Shown: piece after piece, positions 11,405 to 21,835 of the stretch
How the letters are laid out: each line of letters starts with the position of its first letter
How positions within the stretch are numbered: the stretch's first letter is position 1
Translations under genes and position numbers: made by a program
Source: Apostichopus japonicus
Lineage: Eukaryota; Echinodermata; Holothuroidea; Aspidochirotida; Stichopodidae
Assembly (NCBI RefSeq): GCF_037975245.1
Contig: NC_092576.1
Span: forward strand, 7,084,501-7,148,500
Reading direction: 5' to 3'
DNA length: 64,000 nt
The notes under the pieces: generated by a model
The model's input: only the letters and a program-made list of their open reading frames with translations
Databases searched by the model: none
What the model was told of the DNA's origin: nothing

Positions 11405-11517
11405 AGTAATAACATGGTGTTAAAGTCAGCGGGATATTGAAGTGCGGTGAAAAGAATTGTGCCTCTGTCACACAACGCGGAGTAAATCATGCATGTCAAC
11501 CTAACCAAAGACAGGTA
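11405..11517. repeat. Dispersed repeat, copy 1 (pair with 18,783)
   Basis: Shares about 110 bases with 18,783-18,895 in the same orientation, including AACGCGGAGTAAATCATGCA and the following TGTCAACCTAA. The two copies flank the LINE/gypsy nest. The family is not recognised. Confidence 0.8.
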
Positions 11518-11639
11518 TAATACTTTACAAATGCGTTTTGTGTAAAGGTTAGGACGTGTTTACCCCTTTCCACAGGTAAGAAAAACACATGTGTAGTTAA
11601 CTACACCGTGCTGTGTAAAGTACATGCATGCTAAGTAAG

Positions 11640-12852
11640 TTAGTCAACTTTATCGAATCCCAGAAGGAAATTAAATATCTGCGGTGAGCAACACAATGAA
11701 TGATACCAAATACAAAGAAAATTGATAATATACAACAGTTATATGCAGTCTATACAAAATATGCACTAACTAGCTCCAACAGCGCAAGTGAGTCCTTGTT
11801 GTGAACACTAATGGCAGTGCCTATACACGAAAGACGATGTCTACATGTGTGTGACGTCAGCGACCCCAACCTACCACTACGAGCGATGATACGGCTGGCT
11901 AGATGATTATGCAATGGGTGACTGTGATCTTTCCACATGGACAGCAGCTTGTCTCGTACACACTTCTCGTAGACCGAGGCCACTGACTTTTCCTAATAAT
12001 TTTACCAGCATCTTTAATAACATCATCCAGAACCAATCTGCTGGTTCTTCCCGCATTACCTCCCCAGCAAGTAATACAATAGGTCTAAACACTACAGATT
12101 ACAAAGTTATAGATGATGGCAAGAATATTTGGATTTATATTAAAAGAATTCAGCTTACGTAAGCAGTATAATCTTGGTTTTAGCCGTTTTCAACATAATC
12201 TGTGTTCTCCCCAATTTAATTTATCATCAATTATTACCCCTAAATATTTGTAACTATACTAACCCTTTCAACAATACCACCTTTAATTATCACATTATGC
12301 ACTTTATGTCTAGTTCAAAAAATAAATTACCATCTCTTGTAGCTTTAGTTACATTTAATTCCAAATAGTTTCCATCACAATAGTCTACGAATCTGCTAAT
12401 CTGTTCACTGTACATGTTATGGTTGCCATCAGAAACCAAACAAATAAGGTCAATGTCATCAGCAAATTTCACTAAGGGTTTGTTGAGCGAATTTCAGATG
12501 TGTAGACAGTAAACATAAATGATGCTAGAACTGTACCATGTGGGGCACCAGTAGGCTACTGCAATGAGTAATATCGGAATTAACGTTTTCTGGTAGTTGA
12601 ACATACTGCGAGTTGTGAGAATACAGCTTGTCTAACGAATATAATATTGCGTCTTCACTACAGCGATCCTTACTGTAGGCGAATTTTAACGGTCCATATG
12701 ACAAAATATTAAAGACTTAAGATAAGTAAGGACTAAACGCTCACAGGTCTTCATGGCAACCGAAGTTAAAACAATAGGTCGAAGATCATTCATGCATGAG
12801 ATTATTGGCTATTTGGGCACAGGGATGATACATGACTCTTTCTAAATAGATT
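11640..12852 (-). mobile_element. Rex1/Babar-like LINE, 3' part (RT to 3' end)
   Basis: Minus-strand non-LTR reverse transcriptase with stops and frameshifts. Read from 12,852 downward: CIIPVPK, a MNDLRPIVLTSVAMK block, the SSPTGAPHGTVLASFMFTVY motif (equivalent of the GxPQGxxLxPxLF core), then KFADDIDLICLVSDGN with the catalytic ADD, and LELNVTK. The C-terminal region (VYEKCVRDKLLSMWKDHSHP, then SGRLGSLTSHTCRHRLS) ends near 11,755. The 3' end near 11,645-11,675 has TTTCCTTCTGGGATTCGATA, the typical tail of this clade. The 5' continuation lies across the gypsy insertion at 17,647-18,012. Confidence 0.87.
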
Positions 12853-12979
12853 TGTAATGTATTGGTTGTTTCTGAGTGCCCATTCAGCGTTCGTAAAAAG
12901 CAGTTACAACATAGCGTTATCCATAACCAGTTACCGAGCCCTCGATTGTTACAATAATATTGACTATAAGTATATAACA
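12853..12979 (+). repeat. Gypsy 5' LTR
   Basis: Starts TGTAATGTATTG and ends TATATAACA, 127 bases. It aligns with the 3' LTR at 17,512-17,646, which carries a small extra stretch after CTCGATT. TG...CA ends are present. The next bases, TGGTAGACTGAC, may be the primer-binding site; I cannot assign a tRNA. Confidence 0.8.
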
Positions 12980-13285
12980 TGGTAGACTGACTCAAAATTA
13001 GTTCCGATGAGGCACACTGTCAGAAGCAAGACTTTGAAATCACGTAATTTACGGCAATTTGTGTGAACTGTGATGTACCTCTGCGTGGCCTAGTCTTCAT
13101 GTAAGAGCTTAGCCTAATGCTGTACAATACCACAGGTAGTTTAGCATAGTCTTCCGTTAACATAGAATGCTTTTTTTCGAGCTAGCCTTAGTGTTTGCAG
13201 TTGGAATCGTGAGTAGCTGTGAATGCATATGTGTACGTTATACATGTACCTTCTATCATACGCAAGACCTTCCAATCGCTCTAGG

Positions 13286-14080
13286 ATGGCGTCGGGAGGA
13301 GATAAACCAAACATGAACTGTCATGCGGAAGATTTGCACAAAGAATGGAGAAGATTCAAGCAACATTGTGAATTCACTTCCAATTGCCATTTGCAAGCAG
13401 GACTGAAGTAGAAAAGGGTGAATTATCTCATGAACTACATTGGGGACAAGGGCAGGGAGATTTATCAAACCTTTCAATGGAGCTCAGGAAGAGTAAAGAA
13501 TGAAGTTAATATTACAATATATCCTAATATACAAGGAGTCTACAACAAATATGAAGCTTATGTGAAACCCCCCAAAAAATGAAATCAGAGCAACAGTGAA
13601 TTTTCATTGCAGAAAAAAAATGGAAGGTGAGAAGTTTGACAATTTTGTGACCGGCCTTAAGATCCTCATTAAAGATTGTAATTACACAGAAGAAGAGAGA
13701 ATGTTAAGGGATACCATCGTTGTGAGGTCCCTTAACCATGCAGTGAGAGAAAAATGTCTTGATGAAGGTGATTCACTCACATAAAAATAGGACAAAGTTT
13801 TGAATTTGCCCAAGTCTCGATTAAAGTAATAAACAAGGAAGTGTAAGTGCCCGCGATGCAACAAAGGCGACCGAGAAAGAACTTTCATCAGAAAGGCAAG
13901 GCAGACAGGGCTAAATTCAATACAACAGATACTTAGAGAAACTTAAAAATAATCCTGGGAACCAAAAATGCTCCAGATGTGGGTATGTACCCAGTCACAA
14001 AGATTGCCCAGCCATTGGGAAGACGTGCGCAAAATGTGGAAAACTAAACCACTTTGCGTCAGTGTGTCGTTCGGAAAGTG
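13286..14080 (+). pseudogene. gag: Gypsy gag with zinc knuckles, frameshifted
   Basis: The frame starts at ATG 13,286 (MASGGDKPNMNCHAEDL) with a KEWRRFKQHCEFT segment typical of invertebrate gypsy gag. It breaks near 13,390, and the matrix/capsid part continues in other frames (for example NFVTGLKILIKDCNY near 13,640). Nucleocapsid fingers are readable at 13,965-14,075: an irregular CSRCGYVPSHKDC, then a canonical CAKCGKLNHFASVC (CX2CX4HX4C). Several stops separate the parts, so no intact gag is made. Confidence 0.8.
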
Positions 14081-14204
14081 CGGCCAATAGGGTAGAAGAT
14101 ACCCGTAGACAAAACTACGAACAGGACAGGGTTACGGAAGTATGCGAATCATCAGATTCGGTGGCAAAGATCAAAAGATACAGGGTGACGAATAGTACGA
14201 GACA

Positions 14205-14340
14205 GTAAAGGTGAAACAGAAGTACCTAAGAGTTCAGATAGACACAGGGTCGACTCAGTCCATAATGCCACATCATGTCTATCAGTCGTTGGGATGTACA
14301 CAATAACTAAATAGCTCGAAACACAGATTTGCATCTTACA
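14205..14340 (+). pseudogene. Gypsy aspartic protease remnant
   Basis: The active-site tetrad DTGS is at 14,241-14,252 in the context VQIDTGSTQSIMP, the start of a retropepsin domain. The frame is closed by stops just upstream (GACAGTAAAGG region) and downstream (CAATAACTAAATAG). Confidence 0.75.
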
Positions 14341-14357
14341 CCAGTCATCAGCTACAG

Positions 14358-15180
14358 GTGAAGGGATGTGTGAGGCTGCCTGTCAAACACAAGGACAAAC
14401 GCGTAAACGTCAAGTTTTACGTGATCCATGTTGACAATAAGTTGCCATTATTATCAGGTGATGCCAGTACGAAGCTACACCTAATTAAAAGGATTCACAA
14501 CATAGACCAGTACTCTGAGTTGAAATCCACGACTGGCACTCTACCAGGTACCTATACTTTAAAGATAGATCCAACAGTCCCACCTGTGGTTCACGCTCCA
14601 ATGAGACAGCCACATGCTCTCATGGATAGAATTAAGAAGAAACTAAGTGAGATGGAAAAGGAAGGTCACATAGCCAAAGTGACAGCAGAGCCCACAGACT
14701 GGGTGAATTCAATAGTCACCGTCGTGAAACAGTACAAGGTCAGAATTTGCCTTGATCCCAAGGATCTAAATCGAGCTACCAGAAGAGAACATTACAAGAT
14801 ACCGACCGTGGAGGAAATCGTGGCATCAATACCTGATGCAACAGTGTTCTCTGTTCTTGATGCAAAGTCGGGGTTCCTACAGATAAAAATATACTATGAA
14901 TCCAGTTTGCTGACAACATTCAACACACCAATCGGTAGGTACAGGTGGTTTCGCCTACCTTTCGGCATAAAGAGTGCTCCAGAGATGTTCCAGCGAATAA
15001 TGGACAACATGCTCTAAGACATTGAAGGAGCAAGAGCCATAATGGATGATGTCCTGATTGCATGAAGAGACATCACATCCCACGACAAGATCGTCAACCA
15101 GGTGATTGCCAAGGCCACAGAATGGAACTTGAAGCTAATTTTTGCTTAGTGCCAAATTCGACAACCCAAAGTGAAGTATG
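14358..15180 (+). pseudogene. pol: Gypsy reverse transcriptase, interrupted by stops
   Basis: The frame 14,358-15,017 carries the N-terminal connection and RT palm: VRICLDPKDLNRA, FSVLDAKSGFLQI (14,847-14,885, with the catalytic Asp) and RYRWFRLPFGIKSAPEMFQ. A TAA at 15,015 stops it. The second catalytic box, IMDDVLIA, follows at 15,036-15,060 in the same frame and is closed by TGA. The motif set is Ty3/gypsy, where YxDD/xxDD and LPFGLxxAP are diagnostic. Confidence 0.92.
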
Positions 15181-15244
15181 TTGGCCATCTGGTAACTAGC
15201 ACATATCTCTTGCCAGAGGAAGAGAAGGTCCGGGAGTAAAAGAT

Positions 15245-15934
15245 ATGCCCAGACCACAAAATCAGCAAGATGCCAAACGCTTTCTCGGCTTCCTTCAGTA
15301 CCTCTCCAAGTTCATCGAAGGACTGAGTGAGATAGATAAGCCTCTCCGAGTGCTGACAAAGAAGGAAGTGATTTTCCACTGGGACAAGCCTCATGAGGAG
15401 ATTTTCAAGCATCTTAAGGAGTTATGCACAGCTCCAGTCCTTACCTTCTATGATGTTTCAAAAGATGTACAAATCCAATGTGATGCGAGCAGCTATGCAC
15501 TTCATGGAGTACTCCTGCAGGACGGCAAACCCGTTGCTTACACGTCAAGAGCAATGACGCCTACTGTGATGCGCTATGCGCAAATCGAGAAGGAAATGCT
15601 AGCCATTCTCCATAGCTGCGAGAGGTTTTATCACTATATCTTTGGCAAAAGAGTAAAAGTGCACTCAGACCACAAGCATTTGAAAGCATTATTTAGTAGA
15701 CCGTTGCTAAAGGCACCCATGAGACTACAGTCTATGATGCTAAGGCTCCAAGCATACGATCTTGATGTATGCTATAAGCCTGGCAAAGAGATTCCAATAG
15801 GAGAGACCCTTAGCCGATCTAACATACCAGATGTCGAACCAGACAAACCATTAATTTTAGTAAACATGATTGACACCTGGCAGTGTCCAAAGAGAGATAT
15901 ACACAGTTTCAGAAGTGCATTGCAAACGAGCTGA
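15245..15934 (+). pseudogene. pol: Gypsy RNase H and tether domain
   Basis: Open frame of 229 codons. It begins with RT thumb text (RFLGFLQYLSKFIEGLSE), followed by the RT-RNase H connection and an RNase H domain: QCDASSYALHGVLLQDGKP (first Asp), YAQIEKEMLAIL (Glu) and KVHSDHKHLKALF (Asp, His). It ends with a linker (YKPGKEIPIGETLSR, where the usual 'ADxLSR' is changed). The frame is lost at 15,934; integrase continues in the +1 frame from 15,883. Confidence 0.9.
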
Positions 15935-17070
15935 ACGAGCTTCGCAACATTATACAGAAAGGATGGCCAACCAACAAGCAGGAAACAACACACCCCATTA
16001 GAGAGTATTGGAGTATCAGAGATGAATTATCAGTGATGTACGGACTGATAGAGAAAGGTATGATAATTGCTGTACCACCAAGGATGCGATCCAACATGCT
16101 TGCACAGATTCATGGCACTCACATGGGATTTGTGAAATGTAAGCAGAGAGCCAGAGAAGCATTATACTGGCCAAGCTACCAGATTTACCTTGGTCTGAAG
16201 TAGCATCCGACCTATTTGAATGGGAGGGCTCATCATTTATCGTCACAGTTGTTTACTATTCCAAATTCATCGAAATTTATCAGCTATCTGATATCACCAG
16301 TTACTCAACAACTCAAGCTCTGAAGGGACATTTCAGTCGCCATGGAATTCCTGAGACACTGAGAACCGATAATGGCCGCCAATATGTGTCAGCAGAATGT
16401 AAGGCATTCTGTGAAGATTACAACATAGAGCGCAAAACATCGTCACCTCACCATTCGCAATCGAATGGTGAAGCAGAGCGAGCAGTATAGACAGTGAAAC
16501 GTCTTTGGAGAAAGTGCAAAGACAGACAACTCGCTCTTCTGAACTATCGGACAACACTGCTCCCCAGCTATGGTTTGTCCCCAGCACAACTGTTAATGGG
16601 ACGCAGACCCAGGAACGTGCTACCAACTTCAAGGAAACTACTCCAACCTAATCCGCCTAATCCGCAGGTCTTAATCTAGCAGCCTTACAGCCAGACGATC
16701 CTGTTAAAATGTCACCACTTCCAGGAACTAAACAATGGCTACCTGATATGGTGAAGGAACAACATAGCAGTCCACGTTCATATGTGGTTGAATACAACGG
16801 CAAAAAAATGCCGTCGTAATCGACACCATCTTAGAACAGCAACCCAAGGTACCAACCTACACCAACCAGTGGCTTTTCGAAGATCAACGTTCCAACCGTC
16901 AGACAGGAATGTGAAGCCGACATCTACAACGGAAGTCCCAGAACAAACACCGCCTCAGCCAGGCAGCCCAATCAGGGACAGACGAAAACCAGTCCAATCC
17001 GAGACAGGTTCTCACTATCAGACTAGAAATGGTCGTTTTAGCAAGCCGCCTAACCGTGTCGATCTGAGAC
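15883..17070 (+). pseudogene. pol: Gypsy integrase with zinc-finger deletion
   Basis: The N-terminal HH of the HHCC finger is seen (IHGTHMGFVKCKQRAREAL, near 16,110-16,165). The sequence then jumps from YWP at about 16,170 directly to LPDLPWSEVASDLFEWEG, so the two Cys of the finger are deleted. The core has Asp in ASDLF, TDNGRQY near 16,365 and SNGEAERAV near 16,460 (the D,D-35-E set), with a TAG right after. The C-terminal tail ends near 17,065 with RNGRFSKPPNRVDL, the usual end of gypsy pol. Several frames are needed, so it is inactive. Confidence 0.88.
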
Positions 17071-17511
17071 TTTATATGTGTATTAAAAATATATATATCG
17101 AAAAAAGGTTCTTATTTCTGTCAGCAACTCAAACAAGTTAGTCAAAAGACAAGTAACAAAAATGATCAGTTCTGATTTGACATGATATATATATGTATTT
17201 CTTCTTTGGGTAGATTTGTGTTGAAAATAAAATGAGTACACCACAACAGAAATGATAAAACATTAATTGCTAAAGCCAATTTAATCGTGTAGGGACCTGG
17301 ATGGTAAAGATCCAGTTCAAGGGTGATTGTGCTAGTAACCTCTCCCCTTTAGCTAATTACTGTACGCTTAATTCATTGTGTTTGTTTCTTTTAGCTGTTC
17401 ATGTGCTCTTACATGCTTAAATCTTAAAGCGATAAAGTTTTACGAACTTCGGACTCATTGAACTTGATTTTGATGTAAACTAAGGTTTCATCTTCTCCAG
17501 AAAAAGGAAGA

Positions 17512-17646
17512 TGTAATGTATTGATTGTTACTGAGTTCCCATTCGGCGTTCGTAAAATGCAGTTACAACATGGCGTTATCCATATCCAGTTACCGAGTCC
17601 TCGATTATCTTTTGTTTACAATAATATCGGCTATAAGTATATAACA
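17512..17646 (+). repeat. Gypsy 3' LTR
   Basis: Starts TGTAATGTATTGATTG immediately after the polypurine tract GAAAAAGGAAGA (17,500-17,511) and ends ATATAACA at 17,646. It is 135 bases long because of a short insertion compared with the 5' LTR. Confidence 0.8.
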
Positions 17647-18012
17647 GATGGAATGGACTGTGTAGTGAAACACATATTGAAGATGTAAGTAAATATACCA
17701 GCTAACTGACTTGCGCAATCTCTAAGCACACGGGGGGGGGGGGGGGTAGATTATCAGGGAAAACAGCCTTAGATGGAATAATCTTTCTAAATTTATACCG
17801 AACTTCCTCTTCAGTGACCGTAAAAAGGGCACGGAATTGTGAGAATTAACATATAGGAGGTTGTCATCTCTGGTCGAAAAATCATGACAATCAAAACGGC
17901 TGCAAAATGTATTCAAAACATTGGCATTATCAAGAGACATATTAGGTAAGACACTACGTTTGTTGTCGTTCACATACCCACTCATTAATCGCAAACCGTC
18001 CACATACACGTT
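17647..18012 (-). mobile_element. Rex1/Babar-like LINE, 5' part (pre-RT region)
   Basis: Read on the minus strand from 18,012: WDGLRLMSGY-like text (one residue changed), the linker NVLNTFCSRFDCHDFS, then EEEVRYKFRKIIPSKA, and, past a C-run corresponding to the G-run at 17,731-17,746, VLRDCASQLAGIFTYIFNM. This is the segment between endonuclease and RT in Rex1-like elements. It stops exactly at the gypsy 3' LTR and resumes at 12,852. The element is 5'-truncated near 18,012. Confidence 0.87.
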
Positions 18013-18119
18013 TCATGTTATTGCCGGTGAAAAAACTTTTCCTTATATGTTACATGTCGACGTGTAAACCCGTACCATTTGAAACGCGTTCGATACCGCG
18101 CCTGTGAACAAACGACAAC

Positions 18120-18193
18120 GTGGAGGCCACCTTAAATTCAAGAGCTGTGGAACAATTTCTGGAAAACATCGGATTTGAAGCCACAATTCAGAG
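18120..18193 (+). CDS. Candidate first exon, start of a SAM-like helix
   Basis: A frame from 18,120 reads EATLNSRAVEQFLENIGF and a few more residues to a good donor, CAGAG|GTAGGA. The pattern AVEQFLENIGF resembles helix 1 of SAM domains. The codon where a start would be expected is GTG (AACGTGGAGG) rather than ATG, and I find no downstream exon completing a SAM domain. It may be a decayed or alternatively started exon. Confidence 0.28.
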
Positions 18194-18488
18194 GTAGGAT
18201 GATGTATTTCGTGCGGCATGCTAGGCCTAGGTATGCCTAACGTTAGGTCTAATAATATTAGTGTGTTCTAACGCTATAAGGTATAATATTAAGGTAAGTT
18301 ACGCATATAGGTTAGAGGTAGAGGTTTGAGGAACGTACCGTAGTACTACTCTACAGATCATGGACAGGCCTAGGGTAAGGTAGCCCTAAATTTAACACGC
18401 TATTCTTTGCACCTCGTACCTCTCTCTATTTTAATTACATTCAGCCTACGAATACAGGAAGATACATGCAACTTGTAAATGTAAGTAG

Positions 18489-18702
18489 CCAATAGGTGTG
18501 GGCGGAACGACGTCATTGACATAGCAACACCATTGTTACCTGCAGTTGCGCGACACTTGCCGGGTTTTCGCGCCATATGTCAACAGGGTTTTATGTACTA
18601 AAGTGAGAACAGCTACATTTTAGACTACTCAGAAAGAAAAGAGATTTTTTTTACCATCTCTAACTTACTCTAGAATAATGGCAGATAAAACTAGGCCTAA
18701 AG
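18489..18702 (+). promoter_or_regulatory. Promoter-like site cluster and short first exon
   Basis: Within 86 bases there are CCAAT (18,489-18,493), a GC box GGGCGG (18,500-18,505), a CRE-like GACGTCAT (18,509-18,516) and an E2F-like TTTTCGCGCC (18,565-18,574), followed by an ATG at 18,678 that reads MADKTRPK and reaches a donor-like AAAG|GTGTGT. The surrounding sequence is less AT-rich than average. This suggests a transcription start for a plus-strand gene. I could not connect downstream exons with certainty. Confidence 0.4.
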
Positions 18703-18782
18703 GTGTGTTTTTGTCTTCTAACATGAAAAAACCTGAGTGTATTTTTGCCTTTTATTCACCGTTGTTTATGTATGTACACATT

Positions 18783-18895
18783 AAAAACATGGTGTAAAAG
18801 TCAGCGGGGTATACAAGTGCCGGGTAAAGAATTGTGCTACTTTCGTACAACGCGGAGTAAATCATGCATGTCAACCTAAACAAAGACAGGTACAA
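18783..18895. repeat. Dispersed repeat, copy 2 (pair with 11,405)
   Basis: Same orientation as 11,405-11,517. Both share an ACATGGTGTNAAAGTCAGCGG-like start and the AACGCGGAGTAAATCATGCA core. It lies beyond the 5' end of the LINE nest. Confidence 0.8.
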
Positions 18896-20330
18896 ATCGC
18901 AGTAACTCAGTAATTGCAACGACAACAGAATATTGGATAAAGGGCATACCATTACTGTGTTGATGTATGGATGGAACCGTACTGTTTTTTATGTTCCTAT
19001 AAGAACATCAATGTCATCACATAGGTCAATTGGTAAATTTGCAATAACTCCACGAGAACTACTATATTGAAAGAATAGTCCAGACAAAATACAGAGTTGC
19101 TGATATGAAAAGGGTAGGAAAACCACACTCAATGGCAAACTCACAATAAGTTTGATTTTTGAGATATTGAACCAGACCAGCTTTTTATTTTATTTAAGAA
19201 TCTGGGATTACAGATACACAATGAAGGTTTTATTGTTATTTTTATTGAAATATTTTATCTTTAGAAATATAATCTTCAATCAACCGCTTTACTACACATA
19301 TTTCAAATATATTCCAAACGTTTCAATTGATATGATAAAAAACATGTCAAATTATAAAGAATAATAAGAGTTTTCCAACCCAAGTGAAGTGATGACATCA
19401 CAAATGATGCCAAATGCTTAATTAAAATAAAGGTATCAATTTATTAAAAACAATAATGTCACGTTCAACTATTATAAGTGCAAATGTGATTGGACATCTA
19501 CCAGTGAGTTGGATTTTGATTCCTTTCCGGAATTGATGGCGTGTATATGTGTGTGACACCTCGGCTTGTAAACACGACACCTCAAAAAAATAAAGTTGCT
19601 TGAACTTTAAACTTCATACATTGATAGCCCTTGGTGAGTACATGATACGTGTTATTTAAGGTCAACAGAAGCTATGAAAACCTTATACACAGAATATATA
19701 TCTCAAGAAGTTCAAACTGGTTGAAACAACTTATTTGTCTTGTGGCCAGTGATTAGAAAACCTGAATCGATATTAATGGTGGTCATTTGAGATCAACACA
19801 GGTGAAAGTTAAACACCTTTTAAACATGATATTTCATTTCGATAAGTTAACGTTTGTATGTAGGTAGGTAGCCTTTGGTGAGTAGTAAATGATCCCTGTT
19901 GTTTTCAATGAGGTCACAGGTCAGTAGATGTAACACTACGATAAAGTCTGATTACCGAAGAAGTAAAAGTTTGTGGATCAAACCTTAACAATGTAGGCAT
20001 TTATCAGTCAGTGCAAAACCCTTGCATCACTGTTCACTTCCGTCAGCAATGGGGAAAGTTGGAATATCTTTTTTTCCAAAGTTTCATCTTATCTTGGGAA
20101 GGAAATCACAAAAGTAAGTCCTTTGACGTTCTGGTTCCTCTTTTATGTATCAGAGATTTTGATTTGTTTTTGTCTGGCTATTCTTTTGATGTGAAGATAC
20201 AGTTCAAGTTAAAAAACAGTAGTTTCATTAAAGTGTGAAATTCCACGAACACGAAACAAAAAATAAGTATTGCACAGTATATTATTGATTTGGCTCTTTT
20301 TGTATTAGTTTTACTTTTTTCACTGTTTTT
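18896..20330. other. AT-rich sequence, no clear gene
   Basis: AT-rich non-coding text. At 19,620-19,960 there are reversed modules of the TGACCT repeat family (AGGTCAACAG, GAGGTCACAGGTCA). A frame at 20,011 reaches a good donor, CACAAAA|GTAAGTC, near 20,114, but it has no recognisable product and no confirmed partner exon. Confidence 0.5.
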
Positions 20331-20340
20331 GTTTTGTTTA

Positions 20341-20505
20341 CAGATTGAACAGGCATATGAGAAGTTATTTGGTGTAAAGAATAACCTCTTGTATCAGAAA
20401 TGGCCGGTGGTATATGCTTTTATGTTGTCCTATGGAAATAGTATGTGCCCCAAATGGAAAACGATTCTAGAAGTAGATTTATCAAAGGAGCAACATTTTA
20501 CAGAG
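20341..20505 (+). CDS. Candidate exon of unknown gene
   Basis: Follows a T-rich acceptor, TTTGTTTACAG, and stays open (IEQAYEKLFGVKN, KWPVVYAFMLSYGNSMCPKW, ILEVDLSKEQHF). The text is protein-like, but no family is recognised and the 3' boundary has no good GT donor. It could be an exon of a plus-strand gene starting near 18.6 kb, or chance. Confidence 0.28.
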
Positions 20506-21162
20506 GGTTCGTATGCTATTCACTATATAACATCATAAAGTATAATTGGAGCAATTTCATTTTCTTTTAGTAAGTAAACATTGAATGTTAATGTCTCACA
20601 TTTTCAGTGGAAATGTTCTTTAACTTGCCATGAGGAGTTGCCTTCAAATTGCTGAATTGAATATAGTCACTAATAAATGGTATGTGTCTGTTTATGTAAT
20701 AAAGGAAGATAAGCATGGGGTCACTCTCAGCATTTGTGTTGTTTGGTACTCAGCTGAAAGTGGGCTTTGCGACATGTTTTCATAAAAATTTATAAACCAA
20801 AATTGTCTGGTGATCATCTCAATTTGGTCAGAATGTTTAATGGTACCTCAACAACAAAGGTTATATAGCACAATGAAAACTCACCTTCTCAGTTCAACCA
20901 GTACACAGAGAATAATAAGAGAGATGGGTAACTGATCCCATGCTACTCCTGAAACCACCATTTTATGTTATCATCTCACAGACACAAGCAAACCCAAACT
21001 TTGATCTTTTACGTAATGTCAAGAGAGCGCACTTAACCTTTCCAACACAACTGTATTTCAGCCACAGTACACAAGACTTTTTGCAAGGGAATCCCAAACC
21101 CAAACTGCATGACAGAGAGATGGGAAGTCCAAGAACACATTCACTTCACATGCAGCTGCGAT

Positions 21163-21323
21163 GAGAATTTATGTGATGTTATAGGAAATGAAATAACTAA
21201 TTTATATGTTTTTGGTGTTACAAATGAACGGATGTGTTTGGCATTTTGTGCTTTGCCATTGGTTTTTGAAGGAAGAAGAGTACAAAAGCAAGAAAACAAT
21301 GGACTGTTTTATAGATTTCCAGA
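21163..21323 (+). CDS. Candidate exon of unknown gene
   Basis: Between the acceptor TTCACATGCAG and the donor CCAGAAG|GTAATG the frame reads CDENLCDVIGNEITNLYVFG, NERMCLAFCALPLVFEGRR and ENNGLFYRFPEG. It ends in phase 1. If joined to the GG of the T-rich acceptors in the tandem array (22,688 and equivalents), it would read about ten more codons to a stop. No homology is recognised. Confidence 0.28.
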
Positions 21324-21835
21324 AGGTAATGATATCATTTTTCAACACAGGATGTAAGATTGAGCTTGCTGCAACAAAAATACCTTGTATTTTTTCAGTT
21401 TGGCGTACATATGTAAATGTACTGTATGCATGTGTGCTTACCTATATGGTATGTGATAACAAAGGGTGATGGGTCATTGCCATACTTGGTGGGTGAATGG
21501 CCCATAGTTATAAGAGGAAAGTTATTGTTTCTTATGCTTGTCTCATCAAAACTATGGATGAAGTTAGTAGGTCAAAGGTAAACATATTAAAATGGCAACA
21601 ACTCTTTAACCAAAAGTCGGATTATATCCATACTTGGTATGATCATCTTGGTGGACATGAATGTTAAATTTATTATGATACATAGTTCTGAGTGAGTTGG
21701 GCTGGTCTTACAAGATGGAGTAATGAATCATTGTCATATATATTTTTGAGATTGTGATCAATATCATTGCTTTTATATCATAACTTGTCTTCTAAGGAAG
21801 TCGTAAACTTGGAACAATAATTAAGTCAGTTTGAA

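Larger units (their letters stand above)
12853..17646 (+). mobile_element. Ty3/gypsy LTR retrotransposon, nearly full length, defective
   Basis: This 4.8-kb element has two short similar LTRs (12,853-12,979 and 17,512-17,646), gag with zinc knuckles, protease, reverse transcriptase, RNase H and integrase in the standard Ty3/gypsy order. A polypurine tract, GAAAAAGGAAGA, sits immediately before the 3' LTR. The host LINE sequence outside both LTRs is continuous once the element is ignored, and the flanks GATT and GATG look like a 4-bp target duplication with one change. Several stop codons, frameshifts and an integrase deletion make it non-autonomous. It is oriented opposite to the LINE it split. 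Confidence 0.92.
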
